Origin: Pseudomonas cichorii | GTDB taxonomy: Bacteria; Pseudomonadota; Gammaproteobacteria; Pseudomonadales; Pseudomonadaceae | NCBI RefSeq assembly: GCF_015471405.1 | Contig: NZ_BLVZ01000006.1 | Span: 1 to 64,000, forward strand | Length of the DNA: 64,000 nt | Direction of reading: 5' to 3' | Shown: positions 47,278 to 57,200 of the stretch, in pieces | How positions within the stretch are numbered: the first letter of the stretch is position 1 | Layout: each line of letters opens with the position of its first letter | Translations under genes and position numbers: made by a program | The notes under the pieces: generated by a model | What the model was told of the DNA's origin: nothing | What the model saw: only the letters and a program-made list of their open reading frames with translations | The model's database searches: none

Positions 47278-48147
47278 ATGCCCAGAACAGCGCTCGTTGC
47301 GATTCCGGTATTCAAGCTCTATGGCGAGACGGCTGCCTGGCCGACGCCTGATCTGATTCACTGCGAGTCGATCCCCGAGCGCAGCAAGATCCATGAATGG
47401 GAGATCAAGCCCCATCGGCACAGCGATCTGGTGCAGTTGCTGTATGTGCAATCGGGGCTGGCGATGTTGAAGGTCGAAGACTCGGTCCAGCATGTCGATA
47501 CACCTTCGTTGCAGGTGGTCCCGGCGTTGAGTGTGCATACCTTCAGGTTCTGTGAAGACATTCAAGGGCACATTCTCAGCCTGGCCAGGCCTTTGGTGGA
47601 GCAACTGGAGACGGCTCTGGACGGCTCGGTCCTGAGTGCGGCGCGGTGCTATTCGCTGGGTGACGACAGTCATTACGTGGATACGCTGTTCAGCGCGATT
47701 GCAGCGGAGTACCGACAGCGTCGACCTGGGCGTGACCTGATGTTGCAGTCATTGATCAATGTGCTGATGGTCTGGCTCAGTCGGCGCAACAATGAGCACT
47801 CGCGTCAGGAAGTTCAGGTGCCGGATCGCGGGCGCGAGCATTTGCAGGCATTCATGCATCAACTGGAATCGAGTTTTCGCGAGCATTGGTCGATTGAGCG
47901 ACATGCGCAGAAAATGGGCATCAGCGCCGCACATCTCAACGCATTGTGTCGCCGTCTGTGCGACCAGTCGGCCTTGCAGATCATCAACCAGCGACTGTTG
48001 CTGGAAGCCAGGCGCAATCTGGTTTACACCACCATGACCATCAATCAGGTGTCCGACAGCCTGGGGTTTTCAGAGCCTGCTTATTTCTCGCGTTTCTTCA
48101 AGCGTGCGACGGGGCTGTCGCCCAGGCAGTTTCGTATTCAGCGTTAA
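47278..48147 (+). CDS. pobR: AraC-family activator of pobA
   Basis: 289 aa. N-terminal cupin-like part (SIPERSKIHEWEIKPHRHSDLVQLLYV) and two C-terminal helix-turn-helix units (IERHAQKMGISAAHLNALCRRL and VSDSLGFSEPAYFSRFFKRATGLSPRQFR). Position, divergent from pobA across 153 bases, and similarity to PobR regulators give the role: activation of pobA when 4-hydroxybenzoate is present. Confidence 0.92.
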   Translation: MPRTALVAIPVFKLYGETAAWPTPDLIHCESIPERSKIHEWEIKPHRHSDLVQLLYVQSGLAMLKVEDSVQHVDTPSLQVVPALSVHTFRFCEDIQGHILSLARPLVEQLETALDGSVLSAARCYSLGDDSHYVDTLFSAIAAEYRQRRPGRDLMLQSLINVLMVWLSRRNNEHSRQEVQVPDRGREHLQAFMHQLESSFREHWSIERHAQKMGISAAHLNALCRRLCDQSALQIINQRLLLEARRNLVYTTMTINQVSDSLGFSEPAYFSRFFKRATGLSPRQFRIQR

Positions 48148-48163
48148 AAAAAACGGGGCGCAA

Positions 48164-48252
48164 GTGGGAGGGGCCTTGGCCGCGACGACTAACTGACAGG
48201 CAACACATTTTCAGCGCCTTCAACTGGCTGTCGCGGCCAAGGCCCCTCCCAC
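48164..48252. repeat. REPIN (GGCCTTGGCCGCGAC family)
   Basis: GTGGGAGGGGCCTTGGCCGC and complement around a 43-base centre, between pobR and ppnN. Confidence 0.9.
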
Positions 48253-48304
48253 GGATTGTGAGTCTGGCCACCGTTTTTTTGAAGTCAGCCTCTTGCGTTT
48301 GTGT

Positions 48305-49690
48305 TTACGTCACTACCTGATAGCACGGTACATAGGCTGCGCCGCCGGGCAGTTTCATGCGATGTTGTTCGACGAACGCCTGAAGCAGCTTGTCCAGCGG
48401 CTTCATGATCGCCGGGTCGCCATGGATCTGATAAGGACCGTGCTCTTCGATCAGGCGAATGCCCTTGTCCTTCACGTTCCCTGCCACGATGCCAGAGAAC
48501 GCACGACGCAGATTGGCGGCCAGTTCATGAGGCGGCACGTCATGGTTCAGTTGCAGTTTCGCCATGTTTTCGTGGGTCGGATCGAAGGGGTGCTGGAAGC
48601 TTTCTTCAATCTTGAGCAGCCAGTTGAAGTGGAAGGCATCGTTGCGCTCGCGGCGGAACTGTTTGACTTCCTTCAGGCTGCGGGTCATCACCCGTGCAAC
48701 TTCCGCAGGGTTATCGACGATGATCTGGTAATGCTTCTGCGCGGCTTCACCCAGCGTCGCGCCGACGAAGGCGTGCAGTTGTTGCAGGTAAGGCTCGGTA
48801 TTTTTCGGGCCGGTCAGAATCACCGGGAACGGCACATCCTTGTTGTCCGGATGCATCAGGATGCCCAGCAGGTACAGGAACTCTTCAGCCGTGCCAGCGC
48901 CGCCGGGGAAGATGATGATGCCGTGGCCGACACGCACGAAGGCTTCCAGGCGTTTTTCGATATCCGGCAGGATCACCAGTTCGTTGACGATGGGGTTCGG
49001 CGCTTCGGCAGCGATGATGCCCGGTTCGGTCAGGCCCAGGTAACGGCCGCCATTGATCCGCTGTTTGGCGTGGGCAATGGTGGCGCCTTTCATTGGGCCT
49101 TTCATGACGCCAGGGCCGCAACCGGTGCAGATGTCCAGGCTGCGCAGGCCCAGTTCGTGGCCGACTTTCTTGGTGTATTTGTATTCTTCGGTGTTGATCG
49201 AGTGGCCGCCCCAGCAGACCACCATCTTCGGCTCTACACCGGCGCGCAGGGTACGGGCGTTGCGCAGCAGGTGGAACACGTAGTCGGTAATGCCCTGAGA
49301 GTCGCTCAGGTCGATGCGCTGGCTGTCCAGTTCGCTCTCGGTGTAGACGATATCGCGCAGGGCGCTGAACAGCATTTCGCGAGTGCTGGCGATCATTTCA
49401 CCATCAACGAAGGCGTCGGCGGGTGCATTGAGCAATTCCAGGCGAACTCCGCGATCCTGCTGATGAATGCGGACCTCGAAGTTCTCGTAGGCTTCAAGAA
49501 TGGTCTTGGCGTTATCGACATGGGCGCCGGTATTGAGAATGGCCAGGGCGCACTGGCGGAAAAGCGTGTAGGTACTGCCTGAACCGGCAGCGCTGAGCTG
49601 CTGCACTTCGCGTTGAGAAAGGGTTTCGAGGCTGCCTTTGGGGCTGACCGAGGCGTTAATCACTTGTCTTGGGATCATTCTATTTTCCAT
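48305..49690 (-). CDS. ppnN: nucleotide 5'-monophosphate nucleosidase PpnN (LOG family)
   Basis: 461 aa. Cleaves nucleoside monophosphates into base and ribose 5-phosphate; in E. coli stimulated by (p)ppGpp. The LOG-family motif is present as FPGGAGTAEEFLYLLG, with SG/GGxxxGxMxx-like GPGVMKGPMKGA. The N-terminal DUF4478 and C-terminal DUF3412 parts found in PpnN account for the length. Start ATG 49690; ATG 49678 is also possible. Stands alone, divergent from the SH3 gene. Confidence 0.93.
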   Translation of the reverse strand: MENRMIPRQVINASVSPKGSLETLSQREVQQLSAAGSGSTYTLFRQCALAILNTGAHVDNAKTILEAYENFEVRIHQQDRGVRLELLNAPADAFVDGEMIASTREMLFSALRDIVYTESELDSQRIDLSDSQGITDYVFHLLRNARTLRAGVEPKMVVCWGGHSINTEEYKYTKKVGHELGLRSLDICTGCGPGVMKGPMKGATIAHAKQRINGGRYLGLTEPGIIAAEAPNPIVNELVILPDIEKRLEAFVRVGHGIIIFPGGAGTAEEFLYLLGILMHPDNKDVPFPVILTGPKNTEPYLQQLHAFVGATLGEAAQKHYQIIVDNPAEVARVMTRSLKEVKQFRRERNDAFHFNWLLKIEESFQHPFDPTHENMAKLQLNHDVPPHELAANLRRAFSGIVAGNVKDKGIRLIEEHGPYQIHGDPAIMKPLDKLLQAFVEQHRMKLPGGAAYVPCYQVVT

Positions 49691-50000
49691 TAGAGCGATG
49701 CAGTCGCAGTTGCATCAGGAGGGTGAGCATCACCTGGCCGTATTCTCTACGGCACATGGACGGGAAAGCAAACACTGCACACCACAGTCACTGTGTTCAG
49801 CATAGTCGCACGGCTGAATTCGTTTGAAATCAGTAAATAACGGGCCTTGTGCCATATGGCTGAATTTTGACGCTTGGGGGCGCGATAGTGAACCTGACCC
49901 CTTTCGCAGGGTCTGTTAGCTGACGGACTCACTCGACGGACCACAAGGTCAGGAGCCTCAGGGTCTTAATTTCTTATTTCAGACAAAGATAATCATTGCC
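49691..50000. other. divergent intergenic region ppnN / SH3 gene
   Basis: 310 bases holding the promoters for both genes. I see no repeat, RNA gene or ORF with a ribosome site; a pair GGTTCCGAC-like palindrome was sought and not found. Confidence 0.4.
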
Positions 50001-50675
50001 ATGTCTCTTCATCTTTCTGCACTCGTTTCCCGTGCGCCTGTCTTCTTCAACTCTTCCCGTCGTGCGCTCGGGGCCGGTCTGCTCGGCACATTGCTGACTG
50101 TTTTTACCCCTTTTCATGCCCAGGCTGCCGAAAACGAACGCTGGGTCAGCGACAGCCTCAACACTTATGTGCGCAGTGGCCCTACCGATGGGCACCGTAT
50201 CGTCGGCACCCTGAAATCCGGGCAAAAGGTCGATCTGCTCTCAACCCAGGGCAGCTACAGCCAGGTCCGGGGCGAGAGCGGCAGCACCGTCTGGATCCTC
50301 AGCAGCGACCTGCAGGATGTGGCCGGTCCGGCCGAAAGGGTTCCGCAACTGACCGAGCAGGTGGGGCAGCTCACCGGCCAACTGGCGGACATCGACAATA
50401 CCTGGAAGACCCGTGTGCAGGGCATGCAGGAAACCCTGGATGCGCGCAAGAAGCTGATCGATGAGCTGGAAGCCCGAAGCCAGGCGCTCAATACCGAGCT
50501 GGCCGACACACAGGCCGAACTGCGCACGACCCAGGCTCGTCTGGGTGACGAGAACAAGCAGGTCATGATGCGTTACATGGTCTATGGTGGCAGCATTGCC
50601 GGGATCGGCTTGCTGGTTGGCCTGATCCTTCCTTCCCTGACCCGCAGCCGCAAGCGTAACGACGGCTGGGTGTGA
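50001..50675 (+). CDS. SH3-domain envelope protein (TIGR04211 / YgiM type)
   Basis: 224 aa. Signal peptide ending near HAQAA (about residue 40), bacterial SH3 domain (RWVSDSLNTYVRSGPTDGHRIVGTLKSGQKVDLLS, 45-110), a coiled coil (AERVPQLTEQVGQLTGQLADI, ELEARSQALNTELADTQAELRTTQ) and one C-terminal membrane segment (GGSIAGIGLLVGLILPSL) with RSRKR after it. Anchored in the inner membrane with the SH3 domain in the periplasm. Function not settled. Confidence 0.92.
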   Translation: MSLHLSALVSRAPVFFNSSRRALGAGLLGTLLTVFTPFHAQAAENERWVSDSLNTYVRSGPTDGHRIVGTLKSGQKVDLLSTQGSYSQVRGESGSTVWILSSDLQDVAGPAERVPQLTEQVGQLTGQLADIDNTWKTRVQGMQETLDARKKLIDELEARSQALNTELADTQAELRTTQARLGDENKQVMMRYMVYGGSIAGIGLLVGLILPSLTRSRKRNDGWV

Positions 50676-51032
50676 GGTTGCATAACCTGCGTCGCGCAGC
50701 AAGCAGGTGCAGGTAGGAGCGGATTTATCCGCGAGACGTCCTTGAAGGCGATACATTTTCTTCGGATGTACGGGCCTCTCGCGAATAAATTCGCTCCTAC
50801 GCCTATCTCATTCGCGAACGACCATTCAGTTTTTTAACCTTCGGTCGAAAAACTAGAGAGTCTTGTCAACTTTCTGGCAAATAGCGCAAAGAGTCCCGTC
50901 TGTGGAAAAATGTTTAATGGCTTCTAGCCATTAGTTATCATGTGCGCCCTGAAAGTTGGTTGCAAAGGCCGAACTAAAGCGTTTTCAGGTTTTTAGACGC
51001 ATATTTTCACCCTCTGCAAGACAGGAATCTGG
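50676..51032. other. intergenic region with REPIN before the receiver-TPR gene
   Basis: Contains a REPIN (50713-50800) and then about 230 AT-rich bases that must hold the promoter of the receiver-TPR gene. No ORF or RNA recognised. Confidence 0.5.
50713..50800. repeat. REPIN, divergent arms (GTAGGAGCGGATTTATCCGCGA / TCGCGAATAAATTCGCTCCTAC)
   Basis: The two arms differ by a few bases, so the long hairpin is imperfect. A lone ATTCGCGAA piece lies just to the right. Confidence 0.85.
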
Positions 51033-52634
51033 ATGCTGGCGTACAACCAAAAGAGCTTTCTTATCGTCGACGATTTTTCCGATTTCCGGAGTTCGGTAAG
51101 GTCGATGCTGCGCGAGCTGGGTGTCAAGGACGTGGACACTGCCGACACCGGCGAGCAAGCCCTGCGTATGTGCTCGCAAAAGCGTTATGACTTTGTCTTG
51201 CATGACTTCAACCTGGGTGACGGTCGCAAGAACGGCCAGCAGGTGCTCGAAGACCTGATGGTCGAAAGACTGCTGAGCTATGAAAGCGTCTTTATCATGG
51301 TCACCGCCGAGAACAGCCAGGCCATGGTCATGAGCGCCCTTGAGTGGGAGCCCGATGGTTACCTGACCAAGCCGTTCAATCGCGCGGGCCTGGCTCAGCG
51401 TCTTGAGAAGCTGGTACAGCGCAAGACCCTGCTCAAGCCAATCCTGCAAGCGCTTGACCGTCGCAAGCCTGCCGAAGTTCTGGCGGCCTGCAATAACCTG
51501 ATTCAACAGGACCCACGTTTCGCGCCCTTGTGCCTGCGCTACAAGGCCGACGCCCTGCGTGACCTGAACCAGAACGAGCCTCTGGAAAGCTTCCTCAAGA
51601 CCATCCTGGCCGACCGTGCCACGCCCTGGGCTTACGGCGCGTTGGGCAACCTGCTGCTCAAGCGCGGCAAGGTGACCGAGGCGCAAGCGGTGTTCGAGCA
51701 GGCCATCAAAGCCTTTCCGACCATGCCGGCCCTGTTTGACGGTCTGGCCGAAGTGCTGGTGGCCCGTGGCGATGCCAAACGTGCCCAGAGCGTGCTGGAA
51801 AACGCCGTGCGCCTGTCGCCACTGGCGGTGCGCAGGCAAAAGCTGCTGGGCAAACTGGCGCTGGGCAACGAGGATTTCGAGAGTGCTTCCAAGGCTTATC
51901 GACAGGCTGTATCCCAAGGCCAGCATTCGCGTTTCAAGGACCCTGAAACCAATCTCGGTCTGGCCCACGCCCTGATCAGCAAGGGCGGCGACCAGGGGCT
52001 GGATGCGCGGACTCGCGTTGAAATCAACAATGCCTTGGGCGATGTGGCCAAGGAGCACGGCGAAGACGAAGGCTTGCAGGTGCGTACGCGCTTGATGAAA
52101 GCGGCCAGCCTGCAACATTCCGATCCTGAAACTGCCGCTAAACTGACCGAGCAGGCCATGTCGCGTCTGGACAATATGGGGCAGTTTCTCAGTGCGGAGG
52201 CGGCGCTGGTAGTGGCCACCCAGCTCAAGCAACTGGGTCAGGAAGGTGCTGGCGCAGGCGTGCTCAAGAACTGTGCAGAAATCTACGGCGATGACCCGGC
52301 TGTCATGAAAAGCATCGCCACCATGACTGATGATCCTGCGATCCTTGGTGCCAACAAGGCAGCCATCGATCTCAATCTTCAAGGCGTGCGCAGCTACAAG
52401 GCCGGTAATCTCACCGAGGCGCAGGACATGTTCCGGCGTGCCCTTGCCTTGCAGCCCAAGAACATCAGTATCGCGCTGAACATGGCGCAGTCCTTGCTGC
52501 ATCCAGGGCAGAACCTGGGTGAAGCAGGTCGTGAGGAGTGTCGTGCCACCCTGAAAATGGTTGGCAAGATGCCCGATAGTGATCCACGGTACGAGCGTTA
52601 TCAGAAACTCAAGGAAAGGGCGTTTGGCGCATGA
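51033..52634 (+). CDS. response regulator with C-terminal TPR domain
   Basis: 533 aa. Receiver domain 8-130: D13/D14, phospho-acceptor D58 (LHDFNLGDG), Thr in MVTAENS and Lys in YLTKPF. The remainder is a row of TPR-like helices (for example ALGNLLLKRGKVTEAQAVFEQAIKAFPTMPALFDGLAEVLVARGD, and NLTEAQDMFRRALALQPKNISIALNMAQSLL). There is no DNA-binding output, so signalling is by protein contact. The stop overlaps the kinase start as ATGA, so the two form a pair. Confidence 0.9.
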   Translation: MLAYNQKSFLIVDDFSDFRSSVRSMLRELGVKDVDTADTGEQALRMCSQKRYDFVLHDFNLGDGRKNGQQVLEDLMVERLLSYESVFIMVTAENSQAMVMSALEWEPDGYLTKPFNRAGLAQRLEKLVQRKTLLKPILQALDRRKPAEVLAACNNLIQQDPRFAPLCLRYKADALRDLNQNEPLESFLKTILADRATPWAYGALGNLLLKRGKVTEAQAVFEQAIKAFPTMPALFDGLAEVLVARGDAKRAQSVLENAVRLSPLAVRRQKLLGKLALGNEDFESASKAYRQAVSQGQHSRFKDPETNLGLAHALISKGGDQGLDARTRVEINNALGDVAKEHGEDEGLQVRTRLMKAASLQHSDPETAAKLTEQAMSRLDNMGQFLSAEAALVVATQLKQLGQEGAGAGVLKNCAEIYGDDPAVMKSIATMTDDPAILGANKAAIDLNLQGVRSYKAGNLTEAQDMFRRALALQPKNISIALNMAQSLLHPGQNLGEAGREECRATLKMVGKMPDSDPRYERYQKLKERAFGA

Positions 52635-53323
52635 GTGACAAAGAGAACGGACTCGATTTCTCGATGGTGATCGCTTCCACCGTCCACGACATGAAGAACT
52701 CCCTGGCGACCCTGACCCAGGCTCATAGCGAGTGGCTGGCCCAGCTTCCCAGCGAGCAGCGCAGTAACCCCGAGCATGGCGTCATCGATTACGAGTTCGC
52801 CAACCTCAATGGCATGCTGGTGCAGTTGCTCGGCATCTATAAGCTGGGCGTCAACCAGCTTCCATTGCGTCCCGATTATCACGAACTGGATGATTTCATC
52901 GAGGCGCAACTGGCTCACCATCAGGAAGTGCTGGGTAGCCGTGGCATTATTGCCAACTGTGAAATCGACGCCTTGAGCCCGCTGGGCTTTTTCGACCGTG
53001 AACTGATCGGTTCGGTGGTGGCCAATATCATCGTCAACGCCATCCGGTTTGCCCGCGAGGAAATCGTGATCAGTGCCAGCGAAGAGGACGGCCAGTTGAA
53101 GATCGTCATCAATGACGACGGTCCAGGCTATCCGGCGCACATGATCGAGAATCAGGACGATTATGTTCAGGGCATCAACCAGAGCACTGGCAGCACAGGG
53201 CTCGGCCTGTACTTCGCGGCGCATATCGCTCGCCTGCATGAACGCAATGGCGTGCGGGGCCGTATCGAGATTGCCAATGGCGGTGTGCTGGGCGGCGGCA
53301 AGTTCAGCCTTTACCTGCCTTGA
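52631..53323 (+). CDS. small soluble sensor histidine kinase
   Basis: 230 aa. H19 in ASTVHDMKNSLATL is a phospho-acceptor box right at the N-terminus; N-box ANIIVNAIRFA, G1 INDDGPGYP, and G2 STGLGLYFAAHIA complete the ATPase domain. There is no membrane segment and no sensor domain, so its input must come from a partner, possibly through the TPR domain of the upstream regulator. Confidence 0.9.
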   Translation: MSDKENGLDFSMVIASTVHDMKNSLATLTQAHSEWLAQLPSEQRSNPEHGVIDYEFANLNGMLVQLLGIYKLGVNQLPLRPDYHELDDFIEAQLAHHQEVLGSRGIIANCEIDALSPLGFFDRELIGSVVANIIVNAIRFAREEIVISASEEDGQLKIVINDDGPGYPAHMIENQDDYVQGINQSTGSTGLGLYFAAHIARLHERNGVRGRIEIANGGVLGGGKFSLYLP

Positions 53324-53453
53324 GCCCTTCCTTGCGGGCGATTTCGATTAAATAAGCCGTGTGGTGCTTCCTGGCCACGGCTTGCACCTCTCTGGAAGTC
53401 GCTGCTATATTTTTGACGCACCCTGTAATTTAACTGGCATATGGATAAATTCC

Positions 53454-54230
53454 GTGAAGTTGACAGACGATAATCAACACGTTTCGGGTCGCACTTCGCA
53501 AGTAAGGTTGTTGGTGGTTTCCGATAATCCACCACTTTCCGCGGCGCTGATAGAGTGCCTTGAAACGCTGGATGAGCATTTAACTGTCACGCTGGACTTG
53601 CGCTATACCTCCTACAACAAAACGCCCCAGAGCATGGTTGAACTGGGGGCTCGCGAGATCAATGTAAAAGATGATGAGGTGGTGGATTTCATCATCAGTC
53701 ATTACGATCTGGTGCTGAGTGTTCATTGCAAACAGCTTTTTCCAAAGCGTCTGGTGGAAGGCGTGCGCTGTATCAACTTTCATCCGGGGTTCAACCCCTT
53801 CAACCGTGGCTGGTATCCCCAGGCGTTTTCAATACTCAATGGCCTGCCGGTGGGCGCAACGATTCATGTCATGGATAAAGAGATCGACCATGGTCATATC
53901 ATTGCCCAGAAGCCGGTCACCGTGGGGTCGGGTGAAACGTCGCTTGAGGTTTACAATAAAGTCATCGAGGCTGAAAAGGAGTTGATGCGTGAATACTTGC
54001 CTCGAATCCTGCAAGGCAGATACGAAGTATTCAAACCGCTTTCCGAAGGTAATTACAACGGTATCAAGGATTATAACGAGCTGTGTGAGTTGAACCTGGA
54101 TGAAGTGGGCTCTTTGCGAGACCATATCAATCTGTTGCGTGCTACATCACATGGCAACTTCAAGAATGCCTATTTCCATGACGAACTGGGTGAGAAGTAC
54201 TTCATCAGGGTTGTTCTGGATAAAGCCTGA
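53454..54230 (+). CDS. dTDP-4-amino-4,6-dideoxyglucose N-formyltransferase (VioF/QdtF-like)
   Basis: 258 aa from GTG 53454; earlier codons are unlike the family. Formyltransferase fold with the catalytic triad N108-x-H110 ([16 protein letters not shown]) and D145 (IDHGHII). Such enzymes move a formyl group from N10-formyl-THF to the amino sugar nucleotide. The VioA-type aminotransferase 4 kb away would make the substrate, so the product should be N-formyl-viosamine (Qui4NFo) linked to dTDP. A hairpin follows, convergent to the glycosyltransferase gene. Confidence 0.82.
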   Translation: MKLTDDNQHVSGRTSQVRLLVVSDNPPLSAALIECLETLDEHLTVTLDLRYTSYNKTPQSMVELGAREINVKDDEVVDFIISHYDLVLSVHCKQLFPKRLVEGVRCINFHPGFNPFNRGWYPQAFSILNGLPVGATIHVMDKEIDHGHIIAQKPVTVGSGETSLEVYNKVIEAEKELMREYLPRILQGRYEVFKPLSEGNYNGIKDYNELCELNLDEVGSLRDHINLLRATSHGNFKNAYFHDELGEKYFIRVVLDKA

Positions 54231-54232
54231 TA

Positions 54233-54258
54233 AAGGCACCACAAGAATGTGGTGCCTT
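54233..54258. terminator. bidirectional hairpin terminator, formyltransferase / glycosyltransferase
   Basis: AAGGCACCACA / TGTGGTGCCTT with loop AGAA, between two convergent genes. Short T-runs on both sides. Confidence 0.7.
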
Positions 54259-54268
54259 CACACTGGCC

Positions 54269-57200
54269 TTATCGAGGCCTTGACCAGACAGTCTGCCAAT
54301 CCTGCAGATTCGTCGTATCCAGCATCCAGTTCTCTCTCACTTCACGCCTGAACTCGTCCCCAAGACGAGCACATTCGTCAGGTTGACTGATGTGCGCCTC
54401 GATGGCCGTGATCCAGGCTGAGGTTTCATTGCTGACTGTGGTCACCGGCAGATTGCCTTCGATACACAGCACATCGCTGCAGATCACCGGGTAGCCGCAA
54501 GCGCCAAACTCCAGCAGGGACACCGGGCTTTTGCTCTGGGTGGTCAGGTCCGACCGGGCCGGAACCAGCACAAGGTCCAGGTTCAGGCTGGCCAGCAGTT
54601 CGGGATACAGAACGCCTTCCACCGGCGAGCGCAGCTCATGGATGTACGGGCGCAACCAGCGCGAGCATGGGCCCATGATCACCCATTCCACCTTGTCGGC
54701 GAGAGCCTCGATAACTCCGGACAGGATCAGCAGATCGGCCTGTTGATCGGCTGTGCCGATCCAGCCTACACGCGGCTTGTCCCGGGTTTTGCGCTGGCTT
54801 TGCACGTTCAGCCAGATATCGGGCGACAGCCTGGTCGGGATCACCTGGATGTTGGGGTGTGCATCCTGGATCAGGTCGGCCAGAGCCTGTGTCGGCACGG
54901 TGACGGCGTCCACCTGTTCCAGCGCGCTACGTAACGAGGATGCCGACTCAAGGCCTGTCGGGTATTGGGGCAGGTCAAAGGTTACCCAGGCATTGGTGTG
55001 TTCCTTGATGGAACCGATGGCCTCTATTTGCGATGCCGTGATCGAACCTTGCAGCACAACCGTGTCCGGGCTCAGGCGGGCGATTTCTGGCAGCGAGAGA
55101 GGGCTGTTGCTCAGAACACCGTCCACGGCCAGGGCAGTCCCCAGCATTTGCAGTGGCTGGGCGACGCGAGTGCCTGCATGGGCATCATCCGGTTGTACCA
55201 GCATCACAGGCAGCGGACGGTGGATCAGCGGACGCCATGCCAGTTGCGGATTGTCTTGGCTGACAAAGCTGCCGGCCTGCAACGTCAGGTTGGTGTTGTA
55301 GGCCGGGTCCCAGGCCATGTAATGCAGCCAGCGGTGATGCAGTGCTCGCCGGGCGAAGTCCATGGCTTCTGCATCGATGGCTTGAGGGGCAGAGCGCAGC
55401 TGGATGACGGTATGAGGCGTCCAGACCACCAGATGCTGGGCGTCGCGAACCCTGAGGCACAGATCGACGTCGTTGAAGTACTGATGAAACAGATGTTCTT
55501 CCAGGCCCTGGACATCGTCAAAGAGCGACTTGCGAACCATCAGGCATGCGCCGCTGACCGCGCTGTAGTTCTGCTCTGTTTCCAGACGCGCAGCAAAGGA
55601 TGCCGAGGCTGCGGGTTCGCCGCCCGTGACGGCCTGCGCCGTGTCCTGTAGGCCGACAATGATGCCGGCGTTGGCGAGGCTGCCGTCTGCGGCCAGAATC
55701 CTGGCCCCGACCACGCCGACTTCAGGTCGCTGCGCCTGATTGAGCAGGTTGTGCAGCCAGTCCTTGTGCAGGATGGCGGCATTGTCGGCCAGCAACAGCA
55801 GGTATTCGCCTTGTGCCTGTCGAGCCGCGCTATTGAGCAGGGCGGACTGGCTGAGGGTCTGTTGATGATGTACGACGCGGATCTTGTCCGATTGCAGCGA
55901 ATCGATGTTCGCCAGCCATTCAAGGGTTTGCGCTGACTGGCTGTTGTTGTCGCTGATCAGGATTTCATAGTTCTGATAGGCCGTGTTTTCCAGGACGCTC
56001 TCTACACACGGCAGCAATGTTTCCAGTTGATCGTTGGAGCTGACAATGATGGAAACCAGCGGCTGTCCGGCATGACCATAGGTGATCCGGTAATGGCCCG
56101 ACGCGGTTGTCTGGATTTCGCTGTCTGCATAGCCGCGAGCGAACAGGTGGCGCTGTAGCGTGCGCAGCTCGTCGTTGTTGTACTGGGGCTGGGCTTGTGG
56201 AGCGAGCACCAGCGGTTCGGCTGCATGGGCAAACTCGGTAAAGTCCGGGTGCTCGATCATGCGCAGGATCAGGTCCAGTTCCATGGCCTGTGCATGATCG
56301 GGATTGAAGCCGCCCACCAGCAGGGTTTTCTCTCGGCTGAACAGCCAGTTGCGGCTGGTTGCCGAAGGGCTGGCCAGCAGGTAGTCGAGGCTGAATTCCG
56401 GGCGCAGGCCCAGGCTGGCGCCCGCCTGGTTTTCGAGTGCGATTTCATCGCCGAACAGGGCGCAGGCGTGTGGTGCATCAATCAGTTTCAGTGCCGCGCT
56501 CAACAGGCCGCTTTGCGTGAAAGTAGTCCCTGCGTCGACCAGTACCCACCAGTCGTGTTCGTTTTCTGCCATCAGGTCATTGATGACGATGGCGCGATCC
56601 TGCTCAGTGGCGCTCAACCATGGCAACTGGGCTTGCAGTGGCGTCTGATTCGACGTGTCGTAGTCGGCGAGGATGAACACCTTGAGCTTGTCCAGCAGTT
56701 GCGGGTCGCCAGCCAGGCTCTGCACGGTGGCAAGGACGCTTTCGGGCTGCTGATTGAAGTCCGACACGACAATGGCAATTGTCGGGCCACCGTCATGATC
56801 CTGCAGGTGCTGCCTGATCAGGGCCTGTTGCGGGACCGTAGGCCTGCGGGTGCCCAGCCAGCTGGCGACCTGCTGGTTGCGGCGCTGGTTCTCCGGGCGC
56901 CGGTCGAAATAGGCAACCAGGTCAAGTTCCTGAATATTGTCACGCTGCGACAGCGGGGCGATCTTGACGGTGCGATTCTGCTCTTCCGGGCGTACCCAGC
57001 CAAGCTCACGGGTGATGCGGTGATAATCGGCGCGTCGTTGTCTCGGGAGTTCAGGGTTGTTACGGCAGACTTCACTGCTCTGCTGATCGGAAACCCGGAA
57101 GTACGAAAGCGGGCGCGCAAGCATCGCCAGATTGCCCTGGCGAAGCAGCTTCACAAACAACGCAACGTCCGCCAGGCCCCAGATGAATATGCCCTTGAGC

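Noticed and set aside
50985..52502. 505-aa ORF antisense to the receiver-TPR gene
   Set aside because: Shadow of a TPR-coding region; no domain seen.
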